Origin: Chloroflexota bacterium
Lineage (GTDB): Bacteria > Chloroflexota > Anaerolineae > Aggregatilineales > Phototrophicaceae
NCBI GenBank assembly: GCA_003242205.1
Contig: QGUR01000006.1
Coordinates: forward strand, 1 to 34,951
Reading direction: 5' to 3'
Length of the DNA stretch: 34,951 bases
The notes under the pieces were generated by a model. That model worked only from the letters and a program-made list of their open reading frames with translations, was not told where the DNA came from and did no database searches. Both the position numbers and the translations under genes were made by a program. Below, piece by piece: positions 17,113 through 25,780 of this stretch (position 1 is its first letter; each line of letters starts with the position of its first letter).

Positions 17113-17780
17113 TCGCGCATCCTCTGCGGAAAAACCAGCGCCAGCGCGTCCAGATAAGCCTGAAAATCGTCGATGGTCATTTCAGCGCCCGTTTGCCAGC
17201 GCTCGTTTTCGGCCTGTAACAGGCGGCGCTGCTCGCCGGCAAGCAGCAGGTCATCGCGCCCGCCGCCTTTCCGATCATTGGTCTTAGAGCGCGCTTGCAG
17301 ACGGGTGAACCGCGCCGCGTGTTCGAAATCCTTGAACTGATTCGGCGACATAAACGTGTACACCGAGAGATAGCGCTCATCCTGTTCCAGCGCACAGGCC
17401 AGCACGTGCCAGCCTTTCGGCACGCGCGAGCGGCGCTTGGTCTGGAAATGCCACATCAGCGTCGCGGCAGGCGCGTTCGCGCGAATTTCCTGCTGGACTG
17501 CGCCCTTGCGTACCATGCGGACGCCGTTTTCGTCGATTTGGACTTCCCGTCCGCTAGGCCAGCGTTTTTTCAGGATGCGTTCGACCAGCGCGGTGATGCC
17601 GTACGCGATCAGAAAACTGCCCAGAATGGCGATCAGGTTGATGCCTTCGCTCGAAATGATCACATTGAGCGCGATGTAACCGGCGAGGGCGGCGAGGAGA
17701 AAGACTATGACCACGGCGACTCGCAGCCCGCTGTGTTCGGCGTCGACGGGAATCGTCCGGGGCAACGCTTGATTATTCAC
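17106..17780 (-). CDS. two-TM membrane protein of unknown function
   Basis: The 224-residue product has two membrane helices near residues 20-42 and 47-68, a basic stretch (ERILKKRW), then a soluble domain of about 150 residues. That domain begins with the beta-rich REVQIDENGVRMVRKGAVQQEI, a pattern like the PH-like domain of YcxB-type proteins, and ends in helices. I do not recognise the family with certainty. GTG 17778-17780 is the start, with no clear ribosome site, so the exact start is uncertain. It is the first gene of the leftward operon with the PPC protein and the nucleotidyltransferase-like protein. Confidence 0.7.
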   Translation of the reverse strand: MNNQALPRTIPVDAEHSGLRVAVVIVFLLAALAGYIALNVIISSEGINLIAILGSFLIAYGITALVERILKKRWPSGREVQIDENGVRMVRKGAVQQEIRANAPAATLMWHFQTKRRSRVPKGWHVLACALEQDERYLSVYTFMSPNQFKDFEHAARFTRLQARSKTNDRKGGGRDDLLLAGEQRRLLQAENERWQTGAEMTIDDFQAYLDALALVFPQRMREW

Positions 17781-17868
17781 TGGCGAGAGTCTGTTCCGTT
17801 TTCTACTCTATCCTCGGAAATCGAGGCGATTATGCACAAATGTGTGGCAGCAGGCAAGGCTTCCGTGC

Positions 17869-18525
17869 TTAGCGCAGGCTGAGCGGCGCGACGCTATACA
17901 CGACGTTGAGCGCCCGGCTGACAATCACCAGACTGCGATAATTCACCAAACTGACTTCGGGTGGCAGCATGAAACTCTGGTTGCCGACCGATCCTTTCAG
18001 CGGACCGAGGTCAATATCGGTCACACCGAGGTTGGGATCAATCGCTGCGTCGTCGGGCGGCTTGGTAGACAGGATGAGGTGCAGTTCCGGCCCGTTGACC
18101 ACGCTGAAGTCTTCGAGATAGATGACCTTGCTCTGATCGGCCTGCTGGTACACGGTGAAACTGCCGCTGGCGCCGCGCACCTCATCGAGGCGATTGAACG
18201 CGCCTCCGGCGACGACGACCGGCCCGGTCATGCTCGGCAGCGCCTGATCGACTTCCGGCACGACAGTCGGCGGTTGTAAGGCCGCGTTGATCATCGCCAG
18301 CGCCGCTTCGGCGTTCTCACCCGCCAGACGACGATAGGTATTCTGCTGTTCAACAGGCAGCGCTTCGAAGGTCGGCTGAAGCTCTGGAGCCAGCCCTGAC
18401 AGCACTTCGACTGTGCCGCTGTCATCCTGACCTGAAAGCAGGTGCTGCCATTGCGGAAACGTGAAGGTCGCGGCGACGAGCAGCGCGCCAATGGCGATCA
18501 GAAAAAAACGGATGCGATTATTCAT
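17869..18525 (-). CDS. membrane-anchored or exported DM13 domain protein
   Basis: The 218-residue product starts with a hydrophobic segment (residues 5-24) that is an uncleaved anchor or signal peptide. A helical spacer follows (about 35-95). The C-terminal half (about 104-215) fits the DM13 domain: GAFNRLDEVRGASGSFTVY, SKVIYLEDFSVVNGPELHLI, LGPLKGSVGNQSFMLP and a final YRSLVIVSRALNVVYSVAPL. DM13 domains are extracytoplasmic and have been proposed to act in redox or electron-transfer roles, which is not experimentally settled. No Shine-Dalgarno is seen before ATG 18525. The response regulator gene ends 109 bases upstream, so it may have its own promoter. Confidence 0.8.
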   Translation of the reverse strand: MNNRIRFFLIAIGALLVAATFTFPQWQHLLSGQDDSGTVEVLSGLAPELQPTFEALPVEQQNTYRRLAGENAEAALAMINAALQPPTVVPEVDQALPSMTGPVVVAGGAFNRLDEVRGASGSFTVYQQADQSKVIYLEDFSVVNGPELHLILSTKPPDDAAIDPNLGVTDIDLGPLKGSVGNQSFMLPPEVSLVNYRSLVIVSRALNVVYSVAPLSLR

Positions 18526-18634
18526 GGGAAGGTGGGCGTGAGCCAGTGCGGCACAGGCGATGTAGGTCGGTCATGATGCCGCCAAGCGTACCACAAGCTG
18601 GTGGAGTATTCCAGCGATGAAGCAGACGTCAGGT

Positions 18635-19336
18635 TTATCTGGTGGGCATCATATATCCCTGACCCGGGGCCGTCACGATATAGGTCGGATTACGGGGGTT
18701 TTCTTCCAGTTTCTGGCGCAGGCGTGAGATATTGACGCGCAGAACCGAGTAATCACCTTCATACTGCTCGCCCCAGACGGCGCGCAGCAGTTCGTCGTGC
18801 GAGATGACCTGTCCCGGGTTACGCATCAGGGTGACCAGAATGCCGTATTCGATCGGCGTCAGGTGCAGGCGTTTGCCACGTATCGTCGCCTGACGGCGCG
18901 GCATGTCGAGCTCCAGATGGCGCACGACCAGTTTAGGCTCGGCAGTCGGCGTCCAGTCAACCCGGCGCAGCAATGCGCCGACCCGGGCGACCAGTTCTTC
19001 GGGAGAGAACGGCTTGGCGAGATAATCGTCCGCGCCGGCTTCCAGCGCGATGACCTTGTCGCGTTCCTGGCTGAACCCGCTGAGGATGATCATGGGGAGG
19101 AAGGAACTGGCGCGTACCTGTTTCAACACTTCCAGACCATTGATATCCGGCAGGTCGAGATCGAGCAGAACCAGATCAGGGTTCATGCTGGCGATATGTG
19201 TCAGCGCTAGCGAACCGCTATCCACCGCGCGGGCTTCGTACCCCGCGCTTTCAAGCACCGCGCAAACGACCTCTACCGTGTCGCTGTCGTCTTCAACAAT
19301 CAGAATTTGCCGGTTCTGTTCCTGTAGCGTCACCAT
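18635..19336 (-). CDS. OmpR/PhoB-family response regulator
   Basis: The 233-residue product has a receiver domain (about 10-125) with acidic pocket Glu15-Asp16-Asp17, phospho-accepting Asp59 in VLLDLDLPDINGLEVL, the conserved Ser in IILSGFS and Lys in DDYLAKPF. A winged-helix DNA-binding domain follows (about 135-232) with LTPIEYGILVTLMRNPGQVISHDELLRAVWG and the SRLRQKLE recognition region. The spacing and sequence resemble KdpE/RprY-type OmpR regulators. No histidine kinase is adjacent; the GAF-PAS kinase at 9984 is the only one in the window. GGGA lies 6 bases before ATG 19336. A plausible promoter is at 19405-19433. Confidence 0.93.
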   Translation of the reverse strand: MVTLQEQNRQILIVEDDSDTVEVVCAVLESAGYEARAVDSGSLALTHIASMNPDLVLLDLDLPDINGLEVLKQVRASSFLPMIILSGFSQERDKVIALEAGADDYLAKPFSPEELVARVGALLRRVDWTPTAEPKLVVRHLELDMPRRQATIRGKRLHLTPIEYGILVTLMRNPGQVISHDELLRAVWGEQYEGDYSVLRVNISRLRQKLEENPRNPTYIVTAPGQGYMMPTR

Positions 19337-19404
19337 AGGCGTTCCCGAAACTGGCTAATCGCGAAGGCGCACCAACCTTTAAACAACCCGGACATAACTA
19401 CATC

Positions 19405-19433
19405 ATAATAAAAATTAGTAAAAATGCTATCAT
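19405..19433 (-). promoter_or_regulatory. promoter for the response regulator
   Basis: In a markedly AT-rich stretch, minus-strand ATGATA (plus 19428-19433) and TATTAT (plus 19405-19410) are 17 bases apart. The leader would be about 62 bases. Confidence 0.4.
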
Positions 19434-19507
19434 GCCCTCATGAGTTTAATGTGATTTACTATTCCGTACCACTGTTTTGGCAAAGACGCTGGAGAACTAT
19501 AAATGGC

Positions 19508-19532
19508 ACGAGCCGGACATTGTCCGGCTCGT
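19508..19532 (-). terminator. terminator hairpin after tRNA-Val
   Basis: ACGAGCCGGACA at 19508-19519 and TGTCCGGCTCGT at 19521-19532 form a near-perfect palindrome around one central base, 12 bases downstream of the tRNA 3' end. The tail on the minus strand (GCCATTTATA) is only partly T-rich. Confidence 0.65.
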
Positions 19533-19544
19533 ATATACCAGTTG

Positions 19545-19617
19545 TGGGCACAGCAGGACTCGAACCTGCAACCCCAGTCTTGTAAGGACTGTGCTCCGCC
19601 AGTTGAGCTATGCGCCC
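19545..19617 (-). tRNA. tRNA-Val (anticodon UAC)
   Basis: A 73-base cloverleaf reads on the minus strand. The 7-bp acceptor stem is GGGCGCA/TGTGCCC with one G-T pair. The D-arm is TAGCTCAACTGGCGGAGCA. The anticodon stem is CAGTC/GACTG with loop CTTACAA, giving anticodon UAC for GUA valine codons. The T-arm is GCAGG-TTCGAGT-CCTGC. The discriminator is A, and CCA is not encoded, since ACAA follows the acceptor stem. It has its own promoter and a hairpin downstream. Confidence 0.96.
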
Positions 19618-19634
19618 GCTACTGAATCTCCCTC

Positions 19635-19663
19635 ATTCTACAGGAGCGAGCGACGATTATCAA
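19635..19663 (-). promoter_or_regulatory. promoter for tRNA-Val
   Basis: Minus-strand TTGATA (plus 19658-19663) and TAGAAT (plus 19635-19640) are 17 bases apart. Transcription would start about 11 bases before the mature tRNA. Confidence 0.65.
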
Positions 19664-19718
19664 TACTGGCGCGGCACGAGGCACGTCCTTGCCGCCGGTC
19701 TGGTTTCGGCGTTCGCGC

Positions 19719-20273
19719 TCACAATCGCGGCGGTGTGACGCCGGTCTGCCCCTGATACTTGCCTTTCCGGTCGGCGTAGGAAATTTCACATTCCTCGTCT
19801 GCCTCGAAGAAGATCACCTGCGCGATGCCTTCGTTGGCGTAAATCCGCGCTGGCAGGGGCGTCGTATTGCTGATTTCGAGCGTGACGTAGCCCTCCCATC
19901 CCGGCTCAAAGGGCGTCACATTCGTGATGATGCCACAGCGGGCATAGGTCGATTTTCCGACGCACAGCGTCAACACATTGCGCGGAATGCGGAAGTACTC
20001 CACACTGCGGGCGAGCGCGAATGAGTTCGGCGGCACGATGCAGACATCGCCCTTGAAGTCGATCATGGACTGCGGGCTGAAATTCTTTGGATCGACGACG
20101 GTGGAGTAGACGTTGGTGAAAATCTTGAATTCATCCGCCACGCGCATGTCATAGCCATACGATGAAACGCCATAGCTGATGACGCCTTCGCGCGTCTGCT
20201 TTTCCACGAACGGCTCGATCATCCTGTGTTCGAGCGCCATCCGGCGAATCCAATGATCGGGTTTCAAGCCCAT
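19719..20273 (-). CDS. dcd: dCTP deaminase
   Basis: The 184-residue product fits dCTP deaminase, a trimer that makes dUTP from dCTP for thymidylate synthesis. It has the N-terminal [16 protein letters not shown], the [13 protein letters not shown] core, [11 protein letters not shown], and the active-site block [15 protein letters not shown], which contains the catalytic Glu. The tail [10 protein letters not shown] is typical of the family. Whether it also hydrolyses dUTP, as some bifunctional members do, cannot be judged here. It lies 17 bases downstream of argS and is probably co-transcribed with it. Confidence 0.95.
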   Translation of the reverse strand: MGLKPDHWIRRMALEHRMIEPFVEKQTREGVISYGVSSYGYDMRVADEFKIFTNVYSTVVDPKNFSPQSMIDFKGDVCIVPPNSFALARSVEYFRIPRNVLTLCVGKSTYARCGIITNVTPFEPGWEGYVTLEISNTTPLPARIYANEGIAQVIFFEADEECEISYADRKGKYQGQTGVTPPRL

Positions 20274-20290
20274 GTGGGTTCCTCGCTTGG

Positions 20291-22006
20291 CTACATGGTT
20301 TCCGGAGCAGACATTCCCATCAAGTCCAGCACGCGCCTGAAAACGACCTTGGCGGCCCGATAAAAGCGCAGCCGCGCCTTGCCCGTTTCCAGCGGCACTT
20401 CGCCGTGTAGCGCGCGCACGTTGTCGTAAATTGGGTGAAACACGCGCGCCAGTTCCAGCGCGTAAAAGGCAATACGGTGTGGCTCAAGGCTGATTGCCGC
20501 CTGCTCAATCTCGGTGCCAAGCTGCAACGCTTTGCGAATGAACGTCAGCTCGGCGTCGCCCAGCAGGCTCAGGTCTGCGCCTTCGTCGCTGACGCCGCGC
20601 GCCTGAGCTTCGCGTAGAATGCCGGCGCAGCGCACATGCGCGTTCTGGATGTAATAGACCGGGTTTTCGTTCGACTGCTTGACCGCCAGATCGAGGTCGA
20701 AGTCGAGATGCGAGTTCGGGCTGCGGTTGAGCAGCATGTAGCGCACGACATCGGGGCTGGTCTGGTCGATCAGATCGTCGAGCGTGTCGTAGATGCCGCG
20801 CCGCGTGCTCATTCGCACTTCCTTGCCATCGCGCACCGTGCGGACCATCTGATTGATAATGACGTTGATCTTCGACGCGTCGTAGCCAAGTGCCGAGACG
20901 GCGTACTGCACAACCTTGTACTGCGCGCCGTGATCCGCGCCGAGGACATTCACCAGCAGGTCGAAGCCGCGCTCCAGCTTATTCACGTGGTAGGCGATGT
21001 CGGGCAGGGTATAGGTAGGCTCGCCGCTGCTCTTGACCAGCACGCGGTCTTTCTGGTCGCCAAGCAGGGTGCTCCGGAACCAGACGGCCTCGCCTTTTCC
21101 ACCGGCGTCTTCGCGTTCTTCCGGGCTGGCATTTTCCGGCACGGCAGCCCGATAGATATAGCCGCGCTCGTCCAGCGCTTTCAATACGTCCCATACAGCG
21201 CCGTTGTCGTACAGGCTGTTCTCGTTGAAAAAGACGTCGTGATGGATGCGAATGCGGCTCAGGCTCGACCGGATCCATTCAAACATGCGCTTTTCAGCGT
21301 ATTCCTTGAACGGCTGCCAGTCGGCTTCGGCCAGTGCATCGCCCTGTTCCCGCACCAGATCCTGCGCGAACTCGATCAGATAGTCGCCGCGGTAAAAAGT
21401 GTCATCATCTTCGCCCGGAATTTCGACCGGGCGGCCCAGCGCTTCCAGATAGCGAATACGTAAACTGTTGCCGAGGTTACGCATTTGCCGCCCGGCATTG
21501 TTGAAGTAGTACTCGCGCTCGACATCGTAGCCGGCGGCTTCCAGGATGCGCGCCATTGTGTCGCCGATGACGCCGCCACGGCTGCGGCCAATCGTGATCG
21601 GCCCGCTCGGATTGGCGCTGACAAATTCGACCTGCGCGCGCTTTCCTGTGCCCAAAGAGAGCTGGAACAGATTGTCGCCTTCGGCCAGAATCGCCTCTAC
21701 CTGCTGGCGCAGCCAGTCCTCGTTCAGGCGAAAGTTGATGTAACCGGGATGCGCTACCTCGACCGCGCCGACGATCTCGGATTGCGGTATGTGGTTGGCG
21801 ATCTGCGTGGCGATGTGAAACGGGTTCATGCGCGCCGGTTTGGCAAGCTGCAGGGCGACAGCTGTCGCGTAATCGCCCTGTTCTGGCCGGCGTGGCGTCT
21901 CGACCACAATCGCCGGGATTTCAAAAGCGGGCAGGTCGCCGGCGGCCTGCGCCGCCTGAATGGACTGTTCGACAAGCGAGCCAAGTTCGTGTGGAATCAG
22001 CTTCAA
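20291..22006 (-). CDS. argS: arginyl-tRNA synthetase
   Basis: The 571-residue product has the usual ArgRS layout. The N-terminal additional domain includes [13 protein letters not shown] and HPGYINFRL. The class I catalytic core has [19 protein letters not shown], where the HIGH signature reads T-I-G-R with Arg141 replacing the second His. The second signature is VRMSTRRG, a KMSKR equivalent, and a DALR-type anticodon domain closes the protein. TTG 22006 is preferred because AGGA is 7 bases upstream and a promoter lies at 22051-22079. An in-frame TTG at 22084 would add 26 residues across that promoter. No Met codon near here offers a better start. dcd follows directly. Confidence 0.95.
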   Translation of the reverse strand: MKLIPHELGSLVEQSIQAAQAAGDLPAFEIPAIVVETPRRPEQGDYATAVALQLAKPARMNPFHIATQIANHIPQSEIVGAVEVAHPGYINFRLNEDWLRQQVEAILAEGDNLFQLSLGTGKRAQVEFVSANPSGPITIGRSRGGVIGDTMARILEAAGYDVEREYYFNNAGRQMRNLGNSLRIRYLEALGRPVEIPGEDDDTFYRGDYLIEFAQDLVREQGDALAEADWQPFKEYAEKRMFEWIRSSLSRIRIHHDVFFNENSLYDNGAVWDVLKALDERGYIYRAAVPENASPEEREDAGGKGEAVWFRSTLLGDQKDRVLVKSSGEPTYTLPDIAYHVNKLERGFDLLVNVLGADHGAQYKVVQYAVSALGYDASKINVIINQMVRTVRDGKEVRMSTRRGIYDTLDDLIDQTSPDVVRYMLLNRSPNSHLDFDLDLAVKQSNENPVYYIQNAHVRCAGILREAQARGVSDEGADLSLLGDAELTFIRKALQLGTEIEQAAISLEPHRIAFYALELARVFHPIYDNVRALHGEVPLETGKARLRFYRAAKVVFRRVLDLMGMSAPETM

Positions 22007-22013
22007 GGTCGGT

Positions 22014-22017
22014 TCCT
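22014..22017 (-). promoter_or_regulatory. ribosome binding site for argS
   Basis: Minus-strand AGGA lies 7 bases before TTG 22006 and decides the start against the upstream TTG at 22084. Confidence 0.55.
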
Positions 22018-22050
22018 GATGGTTGCAATCGGGGTTGAAAAGCTGGCCGG

Positions 22051-22079
22051 ATTGTATTGTCGTTTCCTCGTGTTGGCAA
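22051..22079 (-). promoter_or_regulatory. promoter for argS-dcd
   Basis: Minus-strand TTGCCA (plus 22074-22079) and TACAAT (plus 22051-22056) are exactly 17 bases apart. The -35 begins 19 bases after the stop of the upstream methyltransferase gene, giving a leader of about 38 bases. Confidence 0.65.
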
Positions 22080-22097
22080 GGCAAACAACAAAACCGC

Positions 22098-22934
22098 TCA
22101 CAACATTTCCACTACGCCGTCGCGGCCAACCGGAGCCGTGAAGTGGCCGGTGGGGCAGCGCCAGACAGCGTCATTTTCGACCATTAGTTGCCCGCAGCGC
22201 GGGCAGGACAGCACTTCGGCCAGCGGGCGCGCGCCTGTGGGCTGCGACACGCCTTCCTTGCACGCCCAGACGCGGTCGTAATCGACCTGCCAGTATTCAA
22301 TCTCGACATTCCGCAGCCCAAGCGCTTCGAGCCGGGCGACCAGTGTCTCGGCAGCGAACGTTTTGCCGGGCATCAGCCGGGTATTGATGCGGTTGGTGAT
22401 GAGCAGCAGCCCTCCGGGGCGCAACACGCGGGCCAATTCGCCCAGCACACGCTCCGGCGCGGTCATGAATTCCAGCGCTTCGAGACACGTTACCACATCG
22501 AAACTGGCGTCGGGGAAAGGCAGTTGTTCGGCGGGCGACCACACCAGCGCCACGCGATGTTCCTGACCTTCGAGTTTGGCGGCGGCCTTGCTCAACATGC
22601 GACGGCTCATATCGACGCCGATGACGCGTCCCTGAAAAAGAGCGTGATCCAGCATGGCGAGCGGAAGGCGGCCTGTGCCTGTGGCCACGTCGAGCACGAG
22701 CGGCGAGCGGTGCGGGGCGATGCGCTCCATGATCGGCTGCGCGAGGAACATATAGTCATAATCCGGGCGAAAGCGCTTGATATCGTCATAGCGGTCGGCG
22801 TAGAGATCGTAAAGCCAAATGACCACACGACGGCCAAGATATACACCCTCGCTTTCGATCAGGAGCCACCAGCCGAGAGCGATGATCGCCGCTGCCGCCA
22901 GCCCCATGAGCAACCATCCGGCGAAATCGCTCAA
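22098..22934 (-). CDS. membrane-anchored SAM-dependent methyltransferase with zinc ribbon
   Basis: The 278-residue product has a hydrophobic N-terminal helix (about 4-26) that should anchor it to the membrane. A class I Rossmann methyltransferase domain follows (about 55-215): VLDVATGTGRLPLAML is motif I, VIGVDMSRRML motif II, and LPFPDASFDVVTCLEALEF motif IV, then VLRPGGLLLITNR. The C-terminus holds Cys244-P-R-Cys247 and Cys260-P-T-G-His264, a possible zinc ribbon. Substrates could be a quinone, lipid or small molecule; the ribbon is reminiscent of RlmA-type enzymes but is on the opposite end. The start TTG overlaps the stop of the SDR gene in a TTGA, which implies translational coupling. 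Confidence 0.85.
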   Translation of the reverse strand: MSDFAGWLLMGLAAAAIIALGWWLLIESEGVYLGRRVVIWLYDLYADRYDDIKRFRPDYDYMFLAQPIMERIAPHRSPLVLDVATGTGRLPLAMLDHALFQGRVIGVDMSRRMLSKAAAKLEGQEHRVALVWSPAEQLPFPDASFDVVTCLEALEFMTAPERVLGELARVLRPGGLLLITNRINTRLMPGKTFAAETLVARLEALGLRNVEIEYWQVDYDRVWACKEGVSQPTGARPLAEVLSCPRCGQLMVENDAVWRCPTGHFTAPVGRDGVVEML

Positions 22935-23926
22935 CGTAGTAGCCCTCGCTCACGTAGCCAAGGCGCGCAGCGCTCGACGCCAGTTCGCAGATCGGTTCGC
23001 GGTTCCCAGCCGAGTAACTGCCGGGCTTTCGCGTTGCGGAACACCAGCGATGGCCGCAGCATCATATCCAGAGCCAACGGGGCCGCTTTCAGGAGATGTT
23101 CGGCCGGGGCAAGCGCTGCCAGCGCCGTCACGAGCCGCCGCACTGGGGACACGGGAATTGCGAACCAGCGCTGATGTCCGGCTAATCGCTGGTACTCTCC
23201 GATAAAAGCGCGCCATGTGCTTGCCGGGTCGGGCGTGGCATTGAAGGCCTGGCCGTCGGCTGCGGGGTGCGTGGCCGCTATAACCAGCAAATCGATCACG
23301 TCATCAACGTAGATCGGATGCGTCGCGCCGCTGCCATCGCCGATGAATGGCGTCGGGCGCAGCCGGGCCAGCCGGAAAAGGCGCTCCGTCCACATGGAGG
23401 ACTTCGGGCCGTAGATCATGCCGGGCCGGATGATGCTGTACGACAGGCCGCGCTCGCTCGCCACTGCCCGGAGTACGCGCTCGCCTTCAGCTTTGGTTTC
23501 GCTATAAGGGTCGTGCGTCACGGTTGCCAGCGGGGTGTCTTCCGTCACCACGCCCTCCTGTGCGTAGCCATAGGCGGCGATGCTGCTGACATGGACCAGC
23601 CGGTTGATCCCTGCGTCTGCAGCCGCGGTTGCAATATGGCGCGTCCCTTCGACGTTTACCGCCTGCTGTAACTGGCGGCTTCCGAAAGAAACGGCGACAT
23701 GAAACACAATCTGGCAGTCGCGTACTGTTTCGGGCAGGCTATCCGGCGCGGTCACATCGCCGTAAACGATGTCGATGCCGGGTATGCCGCGCAGGACGGC
23801 CGCCCGTTCCGGCGTTCGCGCCAGCGCCCGCACGCGCGCGCCCGCGTTCGCCAGTCGCCGGCTCAGCGCCCCGCCGAGGAAGCCGGTCGCGCCGGTGACG
23901 AGGACGGTCATTCCTTCCAGACTCAT
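22931..23926 (-). CDS. NAD(P)-dependent epimerase/dehydratase, extended SDR family
   Basis: The 331-residue product has the extended SDR nucleotide loop VTGATGFLGGALSRRL, the VHVSSIAAYG strand with the catalytic Ser, and YSETKAEGERVL with the Tyr-x-x-x-Lys pair. IRPGMIYGP and HPIYVDDVIDLLVIA are family landmarks. The type resembles 3-beta-hydroxysteroid dehydrogenase/dihydroflavonol reductase-like SDRs and UDP-sugar epimerase-like proteins; the substrate cannot be told. It lies between the ABC exporter (25 bases upstream) and the methyltransferase (4-base overlap), which suggests one operon and perhaps a shared lipid or isoprenoid substrate. Confidence 0.9.
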   Translation of the reverse strand: MSLEGMTVLVTGATGFLGGALSRRLANAGARVRALARTPERAAVLRGIPGIDIVYGDVTAPDSLPETVRDCQIVFHVAVSFGSRQLQQAVNVEGTRHIATAAADAGINRLVHVSSIAAYGYAQEGVVTEDTPLATVTHDPYSETKAEGERVLRAVASERGLSYSIIRPGMIYGPKSSMWTERLFRLARLRPTPFIGDGSGATHPIYVDDVIDLLVIAATHPAADGQAFNATPDPASTWRAFIGEYQRLAGHQRWFAIPVSPVRRLVTALAALAPAEHLLKAAPLALDMMLRPSLVFRNAKARQLLGWEPRTDLRTGVERCAPWLRERGLLR

Positions 23927-23951
23927 CGCTGCCGACTCCGCCGTCCTGCGC

Positions 23952-25754
23952 TCATGGGTTCATCGCTTCATCCTGAAACTGCATGTGATACAGCCGGGCA
24001 TACAACCCTCCCCGCGCCAGCAGTTCTTCATGGCTTCCAAGATCAACGATTGCGCCCTGATCGAGTACGGCAATGCGGTGTGCGACACGGATCGTGCTCA
24101 GGCGGTGGGCGATGATGACGGTCGTGCGGTTCTGCATCAGCCGCGCCAGGGCGTCCTGAACCAGTTGCTCGCTTTCGCTGTCGAGGCTCGACGTGGCTTC
24201 GTCCAGCAGCAGAATGCGCGGATCCTTGAGGATGGCACGGGCGATGGCGATGCGCTGTCGCTGGCCGCCGCTCAAGCGGACGCCGCGTTCGCCGACGACG
24301 GTTTCATATTTCTGGGGCAGGGCTTCGATGAACTCATGGGCGTTGGCCGCTCGCGCTGCCTCGATCACTTCTTCGGTTGTCGCATCCAGCCGCCCGTAGC
24401 GAATGTTCTCCATGACCGTGCCGCCGAACAGTAGAGTTTCCTGCGGTACGATGCCGATATGGCGACGCAGGCTTTCCTGCGTGACGTCACGCACGTCAAT
24501 GCCGTCGATGCAGACACGGCCGCTCGTGGGGTCGTAAAAGCGCGGAATCAGGTTGAAGAGGGTACTTTTGCCCGCGCCGCTTGGGCCGACCAGCGCCAGA
24601 ATTTCGCCCGGCGCAATGTCGAGGTTGATGTCGTGCAGCACTTCGACGCCTGCTTCGTAGCTGAAGCCAACGTGGTCGAAGGTAATACGCCCTTCAACAC
24701 GGTCGAGCACGCGTGCATCCGGCTTGTCGTCCACGGTTCGCGTCTGGTCGAGCAACTCAAAGACACGGCGCGTTGCGCCCAGCGCTTCCTGTAGCTGCGT
24801 ATACAGCCCGACAATGGAACCGATGCTGGTGGCGACTGTCAGCCCGTAGATCAGAAAGGCGATCAGTTCGCCGCCGGTCAGGCGGCCCGCCAGCACTTCG
24901 CGCCCGCCATACCACAGGATGAGCGCCAGCGAACCAAAGCCGAGAAACGCGACCAGCGGGCCAAAAACGGCGCGGATGCGGAGCACGCGCAGGGAGGCCC
25001 GAAATGCGCGGGTTACGGCGTCGGTATAGCGCTCATTCTCATAAGCCTCGCGCACGAAGCTCTTGACGACGCGGATGTTCTGAAATACTTCGTCGGCCAC
25101 GACTGTCGCGCTTGCCAATTCGTCCTGCACCTTCGTGCTGCTGCGCCGCAGCAGCAGGCCAAATACCGCGCCCACGCCGATCACGACGGGCGTCAGCGCG
25201 AGGATGAACAGGGTCAGCCGCCAGTTCAGCGCGAGCATGATGACGATGGAGCCCAGCGCGATGAGCGCCTGTTGCAAAAACGCGCCGACATTGCTTGTCA
25301 GCGTGTGGCGCATCACCGTCACGTCGCTTGCCAGCCGGGACACCAGTTCGCCGACGCGGCGGCGCTCGTAAAATGCCAGCGACAGCGTTTGCAGATGGCG
25401 ATAAAGCTGAAGCCGCAGATCAAAGGTAATGCGCTCGCCGATGTAGTTCAGATTGTAGGTTTCGATCAGCGACGTGAGCGAACGCAGCAGGAACACGCCT
25501 AGCAGCGCCAGCGTGATCTGGTCGAGCAGTTGGCTGTTGCCCTCTAACAGCACCGAATCGACCACGTTGCGAATGACCGCCGGAAAGACGAGGCTGAGCA
25601 GCGACGACAGTATCAACGCGACGACGGCGATGGCCATGCGCCCGCGATAGGGCAGGAGATAGGCGACGAGCCGCTGCCACCGGATCGGCACATCAGGAAT
25701 ATCGGCATCGTGCCGTTCTCGCAAAGCGCGCGAGCCGCGCCCAACACGGAACAT
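23952..25754 (-). CDS. ABC exporter, fused permease and ATPase
   Basis: The 600-residue half-transporter has the standard exporter order. A six-helix type IV membrane domain spans about 30-330. The nucleotide-binding domain has LVGPSGAGKSTLFN with Lys396 as Walker A, a Q-loop in IGIVPQETLLFGG, LSGGQRQRIAIARAI as signature, LLLDEATSSLD as Walker B and IIAHRLSTIR as the H-loop. All ATPase motifs are intact. It should act as a homodimer moving lipids, peptides or drugs outward, in the MsbA/BmrA class; the cargo cannot be read. It leads the ABC-SDR-methyltransferase operon. ATG 25752-25754 has AAAGAGA upstream. Confidence 0.95.
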   Translation of the reverse strand: MFRVGRGSRALRERHDADIPDVPIRWQRLVAYLLPYRGRMAIAVVALILSSLLSLVFPAVIRNVVDSVLLEGNSQLLDQITLALLGVFLLRSLTSLIETYNLNYIGERITFDLRLQLYRHLQTLSLAFYERRRVGELVSRLASDVTVMRHTLTSNVGAFLQQALIALGSIVIMLALNWRLTLFILALTPVVIGVGAVFGLLLRRSSTKVQDELASATVVADEVFQNIRVVKSFVREAYENERYTDAVTRAFRASLRVLRIRAVFGPLVAFLGFGSLALILWYGGREVLAGRLTGGELIAFLIYGLTVATSIGSIVGLYTQLQEALGATRRVFELLDQTRTVDDKPDARVLDRVEGRITFDHVGFSYEAGVEVLHDINLDIAPGEILALVGPSGAGKSTLFNLIPRFYDPTSGRVCIDGIDVRDVTQESLRRHIGIVPQETLLFGGTVMENIRYGRLDATTEEVIEAARAANAHEFIEALPQKYETVVGERGVRLSGGQRQRIAIARAILKDPRILLLDEATSSLDSESEQLVQDALARLMQNRTTVIIAHRLSTIRVAHRIAVLDQGAIVDLGSHEELLARGGLYARLYHMQFQDEAMNP

Positions 25755-25780
25755 GGAGGATCTCTTTCAACGGTAGAACA

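Noticed and set aside
22007-22084. Longer argS start at TTG 22084
   Set aside because: The added 26 residues do not look like the ArgRS N-terminus and would span the TTGCCA-TACAAT promoter. TTG 22006 has a ribosome site.
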